Below are positions 1 through 9,164 of a stretch of DNA of 64,000 nt, in pieces. The position numbers and the translations under genes were made by a program. This DNA comes from Onion yellows phytoplasma OY-M (GTDB lineage Bacteria; Bacillota_I; Bacilli_A; Acholeplasmatales; Acholeplasmataceae), in assembly GCA_000009845.1 (NCBI GenBank), contig AP006628.2:310001-374000 (forward strand). The letters run 5' to 3'. The notes beneath the pieces were generated by a model. That model was not told the origin of the DNA, ran no database searches, and worked only from the letters and a program-made list of their open reading frames with translations. The first letter of the stretch is position 1. Every line of letters starts with the position of its first letter.

Positions 1-81
1 AGTATTATGTTTTTTTGCCAATATTAAAGCAGCTTCAACACCTGCATGTCCTGCTCCAATAACAATGCTATCGTAGATCAT
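1..81 (-). CDS. mnmG: MnmG (GidA), tRNA uridine-5-carboxymethylaminomethyl modification enzyme, N-terminal end only
   Basis: Only the first 27 codons lie in the window; the gene runs off the left edge. The minus-strand ATG at 79-81 opens a peptide beginning [18 protein letters not shown], the FAD-binding Rossmann start (GxGxxG-type, here GAGHAG) typical of MnmG. With MnmE the family modifies the wobble uridine of several tRNAs. The fragment is too short to judge whether the gene is intact. Confidence 0.85.
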   Translation of the reverse strand, partial: MIYDSIVIGAGHAGVEAALILAKKHNT

Positions 82-137
82 TTGAGTACCTTTCTTGATT
101 GTTTTTTGGGTTTTATAATCATTTATTTATCATTTGT

Positions 138-833
138 TTAATTTAATTCGTTTATTTCGTCTATTGTGTTGTCTTTGTTTTTGGGGGTGTCTTCATTGGG
201 ATTTTGGTCGGATTTGGGTTCAACAAAAGTTGGATTGAATTGTTTTTGTTTTTCTTTTAATGATTCGTAAAGTTCTATTCCTAATGTTTCTTGGATTTTG
301 TCCAATGTTTCTTGTAATTTTTTATCTCTAAATATGTGTAATTTTTTTTGTTGGTTTTTCATCCAATAATTCATAGAAAAAGAAGAAGATATCAATACAA
401 CAAAAGCAGGAATTCTTAACCAAACAGAAATTTGTCCACTAAGCAAAAAAGCATTTAATAAAATAGGCACTAAAACTGCCACAAATAAAAATTTTATTGT
501 TTTGATTAAAGTAGCTTCTTTTTGGAAAATCTGCCATATAAAATCTAGCCACATATCGTTTATATCTTTTTGATAAAAAGCTCCAAATTCTTCGTAATAT
601 TTTTTTTCAACCAAAAGGCGGCACACTCCTTTATCAGCAGTCCAAACAGCAAATTGGCGTGATTGAAAAAGAGTACTATAATATTTGCTTTGATCCAAAT
701 AATAAAATTCTACTTTGGTTTCTTTTCCTTTTAATGTTGTTTCTTGGGTTAAAAATGGTTCTCCTTGTAAAGAGTTGTAAATATTAGTTAATAATTTAAA
801 TTCTTTTTCTTTTTGAAAAAATGAAAAATTCAT
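138..833 (-). CDS. Membrane protein of unknown function (231 aa)
   Basis: I do not recognise a family. The ATG at 831-833 is preceded by a good ribosome-binding site (AAAGGAGC, about 7 nt away). The N-terminal ~110 residues are soluble-looking. Two adjacent hydrophobic stretches follow at about residues 112-133 and 138-155, then a charged, lysine/glutamate-rich tail ending in an Asn/Asp/Pro-rich stretch. The likely topology is a hairpin of two membrane helices with both ends in the cytoplasm. It lies 56 bp downstream of the mnmG start on the same strand side, so mnmG probably follows it in transcription. No catalytic motif is visible. Confidence 0.7.
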   Translation of the reverse strand: MNFSFFQKEKEFKLLTNIYNSLQGEPFLTQETTLKGKETKVEFYYLDQSKYYSTLFQSRQFAVWTADKGVCRLLVEKKYYEEFGAFYQKDINDMWLDFIWQIFQKEATLIKTIKFLFVAVLVPILLNAFLLSGQISVWLRIPAFVVLISSSFSMNYWMKNQQKKLHIFRDKKLQETLDKIQETLGIELYESLKEKQKQFNPTFVEPKSDQNPNEDTPKNKDNTIDEINELN

Positions 834-995
834 ATGATTGCTCCTTTTCCTTTATTTTTTAATTGTGAAATTGTTATTTTTCGAAAGTATTTTTGCCAAA
901 ATTCATTAATAAAAATTTATTTTTTTGTTTTTTTAATTTTATGCATTGAATTGTTGTTTAAAAATTGTTTTTTGGGTCTTTTATATTAAAAATAA

Positions 996-1100
996 CCTTT
1001 TCAAACCCTATCTTCCACACAATAAAAATAACTTATGGCTGCTTCAATCAAGACCTGACCAAATTCGTCTCTTATTGTTGAATGATAAGGTTTGAAAAGG
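996..1100 (-). ncRNA. ffs: Signal recognition particle RNA (4.5S/small SRP RNA)
   Basis: Read on the minus strand, the ends pair in a long helix: CCTTTTCAAACCTTATC at 1084-1100 with GATAGGGTTTGAAAAGG at 996-1012. The middle carries the conserved helix-8 core, GGTCAGG followed by TCTTGATTG and then AAGCAGCC (1037-1060). Flanking GGTCAGG and AAGCAGCC are the symmetric and asymmetric loop sequences bound by the Ffh M-domain. The length of about 105 nt fits a short bacterial SRP RNA without an Alu domain. The apical loop is not the usual GGAA. A run of T follows the 3' end (below 996), consistent with termination. The role is co-translational targeting of membrane proteins with Ffh and FtsY. Confidence 0.88.
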
Positions 1101-1212
1101 CTACCTTAGTTTTGTTGGATAAAAATACTTGTCTTTCGTTAATGTTTTTTGTGATTTGTAAATTATTTTTTTCTTGAAAACATTTTTAAAAAATTTTGTA
1201 TTTTTTGTTTTA

Positions 1213-1256
1213 ATTTAGAAATTATTTAGAAATTATTTAGAAATTATTTAGAAATT
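1213..1256. repeat. Tandem repeat, four perfect copies of ATTTAGAAATT
   Basis: Four head-to-tail identical copies of an 11-bp unit fill 44 bp between the SRP RNA and the tRNA gene. No gene overlaps it. Such runs can change copy number by slippage. Confidence 0.85.
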
Positions 1257-1399
1257 AAAAATCAACATTATTATTATATACTTTTTTTATGTATTTGTGC
1301 AAACTTTTTTTATTTAATAGATATTTAATGACTTTTGGATCGTTTTTTCTTTGAGGATTTAAATAAAGAAACTATCTTCACTACTTTAATTGCTTTTTT

Positions 1400-1429
1400 T
1401 TGTCCAAAACAATGATTTTATAGTATAAT
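1400..1429 (+). promoter_or_regulatory. Probable sigma-70-type promoter of tRNA-Arg
   Basis: A perfect TATAAT lies at 1424-1429, 15 bp before the tRNA 5' end. A weak -35-like TTGTCC lies at 1400-1405 with an 18-bp spacer. The -10 element is clear; the -35 is only tentative in AT-rich DNA. Confidence 0.5.
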
Positions 1430-1444
1430 ATTTGTTGTATGTTT

Positions 1445-1521
<77 letters not shown>

Positions 1522-1825
1522 GTTTATCTTTTATTTTTTGCACCATGTCCCTTAATTTAGTAATTTAGCACTTAGTCATTTATATTTATTTTTAATATTT
1601 ATTTTTTTGTCCCAAACATTTTCACACATTTTTATTTTATGTATGTTATTTGTTTTTCAAATAAGAAATAAATATTAAAAATATTTAAAGAAGAAATCTC
1701 AATAATAACCCTTTTTTTATTTTTGTTTTGTTTTTTATTTTTTGTATTTTTTTATATCAACTTTAATGCATCCTAAAGCTAAAAGACATTAAAAAAGAAA
1801 AAAAGAAAAAGGAATAACAAAATAA
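1522..1825. other. AT-rich spacer, nothing recognised
   Basis: There are no ORFs, tRNA-like folds or strong hairpins that I can support. A purine-rich stretch with AAAGGAAT just before 1826 serves rmuC as ribosome-binding site. Confidence 0.6.
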
Positions 1826-2911
1826 ATGCCTCAAGATCAAATTGTTTTTTTATTAATCTTAACTTTATCCGTTATTTTGATTCTTATTTTGGGTAGTGTA
1901 ACTTTCATTATTTATTTTTTTGTTGCCAAACCGAAAAAAACGCAAGTCAATATCCAAGATTTTGTGAAACAAGCTTTTTTAGAGTCAGAATCTAGGGTTA
2001 TTTGTCGTTTGGATGATAAAATTAACAATTTAACTAATCAAAGTCAAGATAGTTTAACTAAAGAAATTAAAGATACTCGCCAACATTTAACAATTAATCT
2101 GGAAAATTCTTTAAAAGTTTTAAGAGAACAAAATGCAAGTGGTTTTCAAGAAGTGCAAAACATTCATAAATTATTGTGCCAAAACGATAAAACAGGACAA
2201 GCTGGAGAATTTTTGTTGGCACGCGTTTTGGAAAATGTTTCTCATTTTAAAGATAAATTAGTTTTTGAAAAACAATATTTAATGAAAAAAACAAACAATA
2301 ACGGCAATCGTCTTAAAGTTGATGTGATGTGTAAAGGTTATGGTAAATTTGTTCAAATTCCTATTGATTCGAAGTTTCCTACCACAGATTTTCTAGCCTA
2401 TATTAACGCCACTTCCAACCAAACAGAATTAAAGAGTCGCTTTTTATTTCACGTTAAAGAAAGAATTAAAGAAGTTCAAAAATACGTCAGCAAAGAAGAC
2501 AACTGCCCTTATGCCATTATGTTTATTCCTTCTGAAAGTATTTTTGCCCAAATTAATTGCGATCCTGAAATAATATCATATGCTTTTAAACGCAATGTTA
2601 TCATTACAAGTCCTTCGATTTTACTTGCTATTCTTAATTCAGTTGATTATTATTTTCAAATTTTCGAAAGTGTTCAAAACAACGAAGAAAAACTTGAATG
2701 TATTGAAAATGTTCTACAAGCGATGAAAAATTTTGATAAAGTCTTTATTTATGATTTGAAAGCGGCTTTGGAAAAAGTTCTCAAAGTGATTGAAGATATT
2801 CAAAAAAAAGAAAAAACCTTAGAGCAACGTTATCAAAAATTGTTAGAAGTTCGCAAAAAAGAAAATAACAATTCCAAAAACAACATCAAAAATGAAAAGA
2901 TAGATTTTTAA
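1826..2911 (+). CDS. rmuC: RmuC-family DNA recombination protein
   Basis: A membrane helix at about residues 7-33 anchors the protein. A coiled-coil-prone segment follows (about 45-115), then the RmuC domain (about 118-300). The domain shows KTGQAGEFLLARVL, KVDVMCKGYG, the IPIDSKFP motif and the PYAIMFIPSESIFAQI strand, all typical of the family and of its PD-(D/E)xK nuclease-like fold (D of VDV, D-S-K). RmuC in E. coli limits inversion at short inverted repeats; the biochemical role is not firmly known. The C-terminus is Lys/Asn-rich and shorter than in E. coli. The gene stands alone, with AAAGGAAT upstream of ATG 1826. Confidence 0.88.
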   Translation: MPQDQIVFLLILTLSVILILILGSVTFIIYFFVAKPKKTQVNIQDFVKQAFLESESRVICRLDDKINNLTNQSQDSLTKEIKDTRQHLTINLENSLKVLREQNASGFQEVQNIHKLLCQNDKTGQAGEFLLARVLENVSHFKDKLVFEKQYLMKKTNNNGNRLKVDVMCKGYGKFVQIPIDSKFPTTDFLAYINATSNQTELKSRFLFHVKERIKEVQKYVSKEDNCPYAIMFIPSESIFAQINCDPEIISYAFKRNVIITSPSILLAILNSVDYYFQIFESVQNNEEKLECIENVLQAMKNFDKVFIYDLKAALEKVLKVIEDIQKKEKTLEQRYQKLLEVRKKENNNSKNNIKNEKIDF

Positions 2912-3085
2912 ATCATTATTTTAACTCCTTTTTGACATTATTTTAACATTATTTTGCAAATACTTTTTTGAGTTATTATATAATATTTACGGATACTATT
3001 TTTTTTATTTAGTATCTTATATATTTCATTAATTAAATTATTAAAATTACCTATATTTTTAAATCCAAATTAAAATCAAAAAATT

Positions 3086-3541
3086 ATGCATTCAAATCCA
3101 ATTTATATTATTTATTATTCTTTATTTTGATATTTTGAGTTTTGGCATGATTTTTATTCAACAACCAAAGGATATCATTTTATTTTTAAATTTACTTCCA
3201 AGCAAATCATTATTACTAGCGTTTTTATTTTGATATTACTTGCCATTCCTATTATTATATTTTTTTCTTTAGAAGAAGAATCTCCTCAAGGGTCATCTTC
3301 TGATGAAGTTATTGAACAAATGCAATTTTCTGATGAAACACAAAACCCAAACCCAGCCCCTTCGATTTTAGAAAAAAAATCTTTGAAAGATGTATTTATT
3401 GAAAGATCAGGAGAAATTGTTGAAAAAGTTATAAAATCTCCGAAAGTATCTCAATCACTAGAAACTTTTTCTAATAAATTATCAAGCACCGTTAGCAAAA
3501 GCCTTTCGCAAAATAAAAACCAATCACAAAGAAAAGCTTGA
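3086..3541 (+). pseudogene. Small membrane protein of unknown function, apparently interrupted by an in-frame TGA
   Basis: An ATG at 3086 opens 14 codons, then TGA at 3128-3130. The same frame stays open to the stop at 3539-3541. No ATG or GTG lies between the TGA and the hydrophobic segment. The only start there is TTG at 3230, inside the membrane helix (about 3200-3260). The full frame would give an N-terminal aromatic-rich part, one membrane helix and an acidic, Ser/Asn-rich tail. Phytoplasmas read TGA as stop, so this is either a decayed gene, a TTG-started 103-residue protein, or a sequencing error. The product family is not recognised. Confidence 0.4.
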
Positions 3542-4000
3542 TTATTAATTATATTAATAAATTCAAATATTTTGCTAGCACATAATAATATATAATAATT
3601 AAATATTTTTCATTACAAAAGCTAATCTTTTTAAGGTTAGCTTTTCAGTTTTTTTATTTTTGCCACTATTCATCACAGAACCATTGTTTTTTGCATGGTT
3701 TTTGCTGAATTGTTTTTCGCAAACCAAACTTTATTATTTTTTTTAAACCCAATTTATACATTTTTATTTTTTCATTTCACGATGAAATTTTGTACTGAAC
3801 AAATTAAAAAAAATAATAAAACTTCCAACCCGCCCCATTCAAAATTAATTCTAAATTAATTATCAATATTTTAAAAAACAAACTTATTTATCGTTTTAAT
3901 GACAAAATTGCATCAAAAAATCTAATTCCCCTATTTTTTTATTTTTTGTTTTGCATTACAAATCATTAAACTAAATTCAAAAAGAAAAAGAGGTAAAACA
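3542..4000. other. Intergenic region before rny
   Basis: It contains a terminator hairpin (3617-3652) and otherwise AT-rich sequence without a supported gene. Confidence 0.55.
3617..3652 (+). terminator. Intrinsic terminator
   Basis: AAAAGCTAA (3617-3625) pairs with TTAGCTTTT (3637-3645), and T-rich sequence follows. It ends the transcript of the preceding small ORF. Confidence 0.65.
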
Positions 4001-4057
4001 ATGATTTTACATTTGTTAACCCCCCCAAAAGAAAGGTATCAAGGATATGAAAGGTGA
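4001..4057 (+). other. Short leader ORF overlapping the rny start
   Basis: ATG 4001 is preceded by AAGAGG with good spacing and opens an 18-codon frame that ends at TGA 4055-4057, overlapping the rny start. It crosses a run of seven C (4020-4026). Loss of one C would fuse it in frame to rny. It may be a leader peptide, a slippery-tract switch, or the true rny start with a sequencing error. Confidence 0.4.
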
Positions 4058-5633
4058 TTATTGGCGAACTCATTGTATAATGGATTGTTCCCTTCTTGTC
4101 TTTGCTTTAATTTGTGGATCAATTATCGGCTATTTTTTGTATTCTTTTTTTAATCAAAAGAAATTAGAAGAAAAAAAACAAGCATTTGACGACAAACTAA
4201 AAGAAAAAGAAAAAGATTTGCAACAACGCGAACAAGAAATGATGCGTAATGCCAAAATAGAAATAACTTCTTTAAGACAAAAATTAGAACTGGATTTAGA
4301 ACAAAGAACCAACACAATTGTTGATTTAGAATCCAAAAATAATCGTCGTGAAGAATTGTTTAACAACAGAACTGAGAGCCTCAATAAAAGAGAAGAGCAT
4401 TTAGATTCTGAACAACAAATAATTAGCCATACTAAAAAAAACCTAGAACAACAAATCAAAGAACAAGAAACAATTTTAAACACCCAAAAACAACAATTAG
4501 AAAAAATAGCTTCCTTAACGCAAGATCAAGCCAGACAAATCATAATGAAAGAAACAAGAGACCAAACCACTTATGAAATGATGTCATATATTAAACAAGA
4601 AGAAGAAAAAGCCAAAAGCGAAGCATCTAAAAAAGCCAAAACTCTTTTAGTTTTAGCCATGCAAAAATATGCTGGCGATATTACAGGAGAAAAAAATATT
4701 AGCGTTGTTAACATTCCTAACGAAGATATGAAAGGACGGATTATTGGGCGCCAAGGCAGAAATATTAAGTCTTTGGAAGTTTTAACCGGAGTAGACTTAA
4801 TTATTGATGAGTCCCCTTGCACCATTATTTTAAGTAGTTTTGACCCGATTAGAAGAGAAATTGCCAAAAAAACTTTAGAATTTTTGGTCTCTGATGGGCG
4901 AATTCATCCTTCTCGCATCGAAAAAGCCTTAGAAACTTCAACCATAGAAGTAGACAATTTTATTAAAGAAATGGGCGAAGAAGCTGCTTTTATTACTAAA
5001 ATCGGCGAAGTGCACCCCGACTTAATTAAAATTTTGGGAAAACTGCACTTCCGCATTAGTTACAGTCAAAATGTTTTGAAACATTCTTTGGAAGTAGCTT
5101 TTTTAGCTGGTAAACTTGCCTCTGAAATTGGCGAAAACGAAATTCTTGCAAGAAGAGCAGGACTTTTTCATGACATCGGTAAAGCTCTAGACCACGAAAT
5201 GGAAGGAAGCCACGTAGAAATTGGCGTTTTTATTGCTTCCAAATACAAAGAAAAAAAAGAAGTTATCGACGCTATTGCCTCTCATCATGAAGACCAAGAA
5301 CCCCAATCAATTATCGCTGTTTTAGTTGCAATAGCAGACACCTTGTCTTCCGCTAGACCAGGAGCCAGAAAAGAATCAGTAGAAAACTACATCCAAAGAC
5401 TAACCAAATTAGAAACTATTGCTAATGCAACAGAAGGAGTTGCCAAATCTTATGCTATTCAAGCTGGGCGCGAAATTCGTGTTATCGTTGAACCAGACAA
5501 AATCGCAGACAATTTTATTTTCCAAACTGCCCGCACCATTAAAGAACAAATTGAAAAAGACATTAGTTACAATGGTGTTATCAAAGTTACTGTTATAAGA
5601 GAAACCAGAGCTGTGGAAATGGCTAAATTATAA
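4047..5633 (+). CDS. rny: Ribonuclease Y
   Basis: Endoribonuclease that starts mRNA decay at the membrane. The order matches the family: N-terminal membrane helix (about residues 12-34), long coiled coil (about 38-165), KH RNA-binding domain with [15 protein letters not shown] (about 230-245), then an HD phosphohydrolase domain with [12 protein letters not shown] and the metal-binding FHDIGKA (about 373-379). Length 528 is usual. The start is uncertain: ATG 4047 or ATG 4080 (MDCSLL, directly before the membrane helix). The only clear ribosome-binding site (AAGAGG) lies before an ATG at 4001 in another frame, separated from this frame by a run of seven C. ymdB follows 24 bp downstream, as in Bacillus. 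Confidence 0.95.
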   Translation: MKGDYWRTHCIMDCSLLVFALICGSIIGYFLYSFFNQKKLEEKKQAFDDKLKEKEKDLQQREQEMMRNAKIEITSLRQKLELDLEQRTNTIVDLESKNNRREELFNNRTESLNKREEHLDSEQQIISHTKKNLEQQIKEQETILNTQKQQLEKIASLTQDQARQIIMKETRDQTTYEMMSYIKQEEEKAKSEASKKAKTLLVLAMQKYAGDITGEKNISVVNIPNEDMKGRIIGRQGRNIKSLEVLTGVDLIIDESPCTIILSSFDPIRREIAKKTLEFLVSDGRIHPSRIEKALETSTIEVDNFIKEMGEEAAFITKIGEVHPDLIKILGKLHFRISYSQNVLKHSLEVAFLAGKLASEIGENEILARRAGLFHDIGKALDHEMEGSHVEIGVFIASKYKEKKEVIDAIASHHEDQEPQSIIAVLVAIADTLSSARPGARKESVENYIQRLTKLETIANATEGVAKSYAIQAGREIRVIVEPDKIADNFIFQTARTIKEQIEKDISYNGVIKVTVIRETRAVEMAKL

Positions 5634-5657
5634 TCCACCAAAGGAGATAATTAATTC

Positions 5658-6421
5658 ATGAAAATAATGTTTATCGGAGATATTTACGGAAACCCAGGAA
5701 TTAGTTATTTTGCCGAAAAAGTGGGTTTTTTAAAAGAAACTTACAAACCTAACCTCATTATTGCCAATGCTGAAAACGCTGATAATGGCAAAGGTTTAAG
5801 TTTTAAAATTTATAAAAAATTACAAAAATTAGGTGTTGATTTGATGACTATGGGAAACCATGTTTGGAAAAATAAACAAATTAAAAATTTTATTGACAAA
5901 TCAAATGTAATTCGCCCCATCAATGACACCCAACAATTAGGGCAAGGTTATAAAATTATTGATTGCGAAGATAAAAAAATTTTAGTTATGAATGCTTTAG
6001 GACGTGTTTTTATTAACTCCAAATTGCGTTGCCCTTTCAAAACTATTGATAATGTTTTGGAACAAAATAAAGCTAAATATGATTTTTCTTTCTTTGGATT
6101 TTCATGCCGAAGCCACTAGTGAAAAAATTGCTTTAACTCATTATTTTGATGGTAGAATTGATGCTATTGTAGGCACTCACACTCATGTCCAAACTAACGA
6201 CGAACGCCTTTTTCCCCACAATACTCTTTATATTTCTGATGCAGGAATGACAGGAGCGCAAGGACGGCGTCATTGGTAAAGAAAAAGAACCTATAATTCA
6301 ATCTTTTTTAGGAAATCGTGTTGTTTCAAGACCTAATGCCGAAGGAAAAAGACAATTAAACGGTTTACTTGTCACTCTTAAACCTCACAAAACTATTGAA
6401 AAGATTAATTTATCAGAATGA
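5658..6421 (+). pseudogene. ymdB: YmdB-family metallophosphoesterase, two frameshifts
   Basis: The first frame begins at ATG 5658 (AAAGGAG upstream) with the family start KIMFIGDIYGNPG and the metal-site motifs NAENADNGKG and MGNHVWKNK. Around 6092-6095 an extra T shifts the frame; the continuation reads [30 protein letters not shown] and SDAGMTG. A second shift, an extra G at 6262-6263, moves to the frame reading DGVIGKEKE and ends at TGA 6419-6421. Corrected, the protein is full length, about 253 residues. YmdB is a cyclic-nucleotide phosphodiesterase that in Bacillus works with RNase Y. All catalytic motifs are still readable, so the damage is recent or a sequence error. Confidence 0.85.
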
Positions 6422-6650
6422 AATAAAATTTGTTTTATGAAAACTAAGCGAAAAATAATCAAAATTATCTTATGTATCACTTTAATTTTTTTTGTTTTTT
6501 AACGCTTTGCATTTTTTTATTTTATTCTGGTTTTTTAATTATTTAAATTATTATACCAAACATAACTTTTCCATATAAATTTATAATGATTTTATATTTT
6601 GGAAAATATTTAATAACCCCAAAACACTTCTACCCTCATAAAGGAAAATT

Positions 6651-7526
6651 ATGAAAAAAGTAATCGCTATTACAGGTCCTACCGCTTCAGGAAAAACTAG
6701 CCTTTCTATTAAAATAGCTAAAAAATTTAATTTAGAAATAATTAATTGCGATTCTCTTCAAATGTATCAAAAATACGATATTGGAACTGCTAAAATAACT
6801 CTCGAAGAAGCCCAAGGAATTAAACATCATCTTTTAGATTTTCTTGCTCCTGGAACAAATTACAGTATTTATCATTTTCAAAAAGATGCCCGCAAAAAAA
6901 TCGAAGAAACGCCCCTTCCTTTATTTGTGGGTGGTAGCGGGCTTTATCTTAAATCAGCTCTTTTTGATTATGAATTAACTCCTAAATCTTTGTTTTTGCC
7001 ACCTACTTCTTTACCTGCAATAGAAAATATGATTGATTTTATTAAACAAAAAGATCCTCAATTAATTGCGAACCTAGATTTAAAAAATCCTCGTCGCATC
7101 CTAAGCGCTTATCAAGATTTACTTGAAGGCACTTTAAGGTCACAAAAAAATAAAAAACACAATTCTCTATATTCTTCGCTAATTTTTTATCTCGATATTG
7201 ATAGACAAATTTTGAAAAAAAGAGTTATTTTAAGATTGGAACAAATGTTAAAACAAGGTTTTATAGAAGAAGTTAACCAAATTCAAACTCATTTTCCAAA
7301 CCCCAATTTTAATATTATTGGTTATCGTGAAATTAAAGCTTTGTTAGAAGGAAAAATAACTTTAGACCAAGCCAAAACCTTAATTATTCAAAAAACTATG
7401 CAATATGCCAAACGCCAAAAAACTTGGTTTAAAAATCAAATTAAGCCCATCATTCTAGATGCCTTATCCCCTGATTTAGAAAAAACCACTATTTGCCTTA
7501 TTAACGATTTTTTAAAAACTGATTAA
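6651..7526 (+). CDS. miaA: tRNA dimethylallyltransferase
   Basis: Adds a dimethylallyl group to A37 of tRNAs that read UNN codons. The P-loop GPTASGKT is at residues 8-15, followed by the DSLQMY and DIGTAK motifs, a HHLLDF segment, and VGGSGLYLKS, the usual family order. Length 291 is slightly short, and the C-terminal tRNA-binding part is kept (IIGYREI, QYAKRQKTWF). AAAGGAAA lies before ATG 6651. It stands 58 bp before efp on the same strand and may be cotranscribed. Confidence 0.95.
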   Translation: MKKVIAITGPTASGKTSLSIKIAKKFNLEIINCDSLQMYQKYDIGTAKITLEEAQGIKHHLLDFLAPGTNYSIYHFQKDARKKIEETPLPLFVGGSGLYLKSALFDYELTPKSLFLPPTSLPAIENMIDFIKQKDPQLIANLDLKNPRRILSAYQDLLEGTLRSQKNKKHNSLYSSLIFYLDIDRQILKKRVILRLEQMLKQGFIEEVNQIQTHFPNPNFNIIGYREIKALLEGKITLDQAKTLIIQKTMQYAKRQKTWFKNQIKPIILDALSPDLEKTTICLINDFLKTD

Positions 7527-7584
7527 ACATTAAACAATTAAACCAACGAAAACAATTCCAAAAAATAAGAAAGTAATTAGAAAT

Positions 7585-8154
7585 ATGATTAATACAAACG
7601 ATTTTAAAACTGGACAAACCATTAAATTCAACAACCAAATTTATCAAATCCTAGAATTTTTACATGTCAAACCTGGTAAAGGTGCTGCATTTGTAAGAAC
7701 CAAATTAAGAAACCTAAGAACAGGTAGTGTCATTGACTACACTTTTAACGCTGGTATCAAAGTGCAGCCTGCCTTAATTACTAAAATTAAGATGCAATTT
7801 CTTTATGCTTTGGAAGATAATTATATTTTTATGAATACTCAAAATTACGAACAATTAGAAATTAACAAACATCAATTAAAAGATTTTCTTAAATATCTTT
7901 ATGAAGGGCTTTTAGTAGATATTATTTTTTATGAAAATGATGAAATTGTAGGTATCACTTTACCTGACAAAATCTCTATTAAAGTAGCTTACACCGAACC
8001 TGGAGCCAAAGGAGATACCAAAACTAATTCTTTAAAAGATGCCGCTTTAGAAACAGGTTTAGTAATTAAAGTTCCTCTTTTTATCAATATTGGAGAAAAA
8101 ATTATTATCAATACTGAAACAGGACTTTATTTATCAAGAGACAACAATAAATAA
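7585..8154 (+). CDS. efp: Translation elongation factor P
   Basis: Relieves ribosome stalling at polyproline. The protein has 189 residues (usual 185-190). The N-terminal KOW-like domain carries the loop VKPGKGAAFV with Lys32 at the position modified in Bacillus EF-P. Two OB domains follow, ending in the family signature INTETGLYLSR. A terminator hairpin follows at 8169. No obvious modifying enzyme gene (such as ymfI) is visible in the window. Confidence 0.97.
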   Translation: MINTNDFKTGQTIKFNNQIYQILEFLHVKPGKGAAFVRTKLRNLRTGSVIDYTFNAGIKVQPALITKIKMQFLYALEDNYIFMNTQNYEQLEINKHQLKDFLKYLYEGLLVDIIFYENDEIVGITLPDKISIKVAYTEPGAKGDTKTNSLKDAALETGLVIKVPLFINIGEKIIINTETGLYLSRDNNK

Positions 8155-8168
8155 AACACCTTATTTTT

Positions 8169-8189
8169 GCAGTTTTAAACTGCTTTTTT
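8169..8189 (+). terminator. Intrinsic terminator after efp
   Basis: A perfect inverted repeat, GCAGTTTTAAACTGC, lies at 8169-8183, followed directly by a run of T. Confidence 0.8.
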
Positions 8190-8370
8190 GTTTTATCCAC
8201 CACATTTAAGCCCTTTTCTTATATATTTTTATAAATTGTGTTTGTTAATTTCTTTGTTTATTATATAATTATAGGTAGTTCATGTCATCTACATTTTGCC
8301 TTTATATAGTGTTTTGCGATTTGAATCCGTTTATAAAAATTATAAAAAATAAAAAAAGGATGATGATATT

Positions 8371-9135
8371 GTGTCTTTTTGGGAAAAATTTTTCAACATA
8401 ACAAAACAATTTGCTTTTTTTAATACTTTCTTTATGGGTATTCTTTCTGGTGTTATTTTAAGCTCTTTTATTTATTGTCTTCTTTCTTTGTGTAGTGTGA
8501 AAAAAACTTTAGCAGCTCATAGACTAGAAAAAACAGATGTTAGTCAACAAGAAATAATTAAATTAATTGAAGCTAAGAAAAAAGATTTCAAAGAAAAAAT
8601 GAAAAAAGATAAAGGCAATTTTGGGAATTTTTTGATAACTTCTATCCAAGAATTAATTTTAGAAATCTCAATCCAATTTTATCCCAGCTCCAAATATCCC
8701 TATCTGGAACTTACCATTGATGAAAGTCTTATTTTGATTTTTTACATAAATCAAAGATTTGACAAAGTATTTCAAAACAAAATTTTGAGAATGTTTCGCA
8801 AAATGACTTTAAAAAGAATCTTTGTAATTAGAGAAATAGTTGTTAAAAAAAACATGATTCAAAAGTATCAAAAAGTTACCAAAGTAACTAATACTTTTAA
8901 TAATATCAGAAATTTTTTCAATCCTTTTCATTGGTTTAAAAAAATAATTTTTGACAAACCCTTAGAACTTATTTATCATCAAATAGGAGTTTCTTTGATT
9001 GCAATTACAGGCGAAGAAGTTTATAAAATTTATAGTAAAAAGATTTTTGAAACTGAAGAAGACCTCGAAAAAGATCTACAAAAAGTTTTAGATACTATCT
9101 CTAAAGTAAGTGCAGATCAAAGCGAAAAAGAGTAA
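8371..9135 (+). CDS. Conserved membrane-anchored protein of unknown function, rbgA operon
   Basis: The start is GTG 8371, with AAAAAAGGATG upstream at usual spacing; no better ATG exists. A membrane helix at about residues 15-40 is followed by a basic cytoplasmic part. That part has a predicted soluble alpha/beta region (YPYLELTIDESLILIFYIN, about 110-130), a basic segment with FKKII and FNPFHWF, and a Glu/Lys-rich C-terminus. I do not recognise a named family. It lies 29 bp upstream of rbgA on the same strand, so it is probably cotranscribed and may work at the membrane or ribosome; that is inference. Confidence 0.75.
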   Translation: MSFWEKFFNITKQFAFFNTFFMGILSGVILSSFIYCLLSLCSVKKTLAAHRLEKTDVSQQEIIKLIEAKKKDFKEKMKKDKGNFGNFLITSIQELILEISIQFYPSSKYPYLELTIDESLILIFYINQRFDKVFQNKILRMFRKMTLKRIFVIREIVVKKNMIQKYQKVTKVTNTFNNIRNFFNPFHWFKKIIFDKPLELIYHQIGVSLIAITGEEVYKIYSKKIFETEEDLEKDLQKVLDTISKVSADQSEKE

Positions 9136-9164
9136 TTTACTTAACAAAAGAAATAGGTTTAACA

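Larger units (their letters stand above)
834..1444. other. Intergenic stretch holding SRP RNA, a tandem repeat and the tRNA promoter
   Basis: No protein gene is supported here. The stretch contains the SRP RNA (minus strand, 996-1100), a four-unit 11-bp tandem repeat (1213-1256) and the promoter of tRNA-Arg. The rest is AT-rich spacer. Confidence 0.7.

Noticed and set aside
4154-4483. Minus-strand 109-codon frame inside rny
   Set aside because: Mirror of the coiled-coil coding region; Ser/Leu-rich low-complexity product, no ribosome-binding site.
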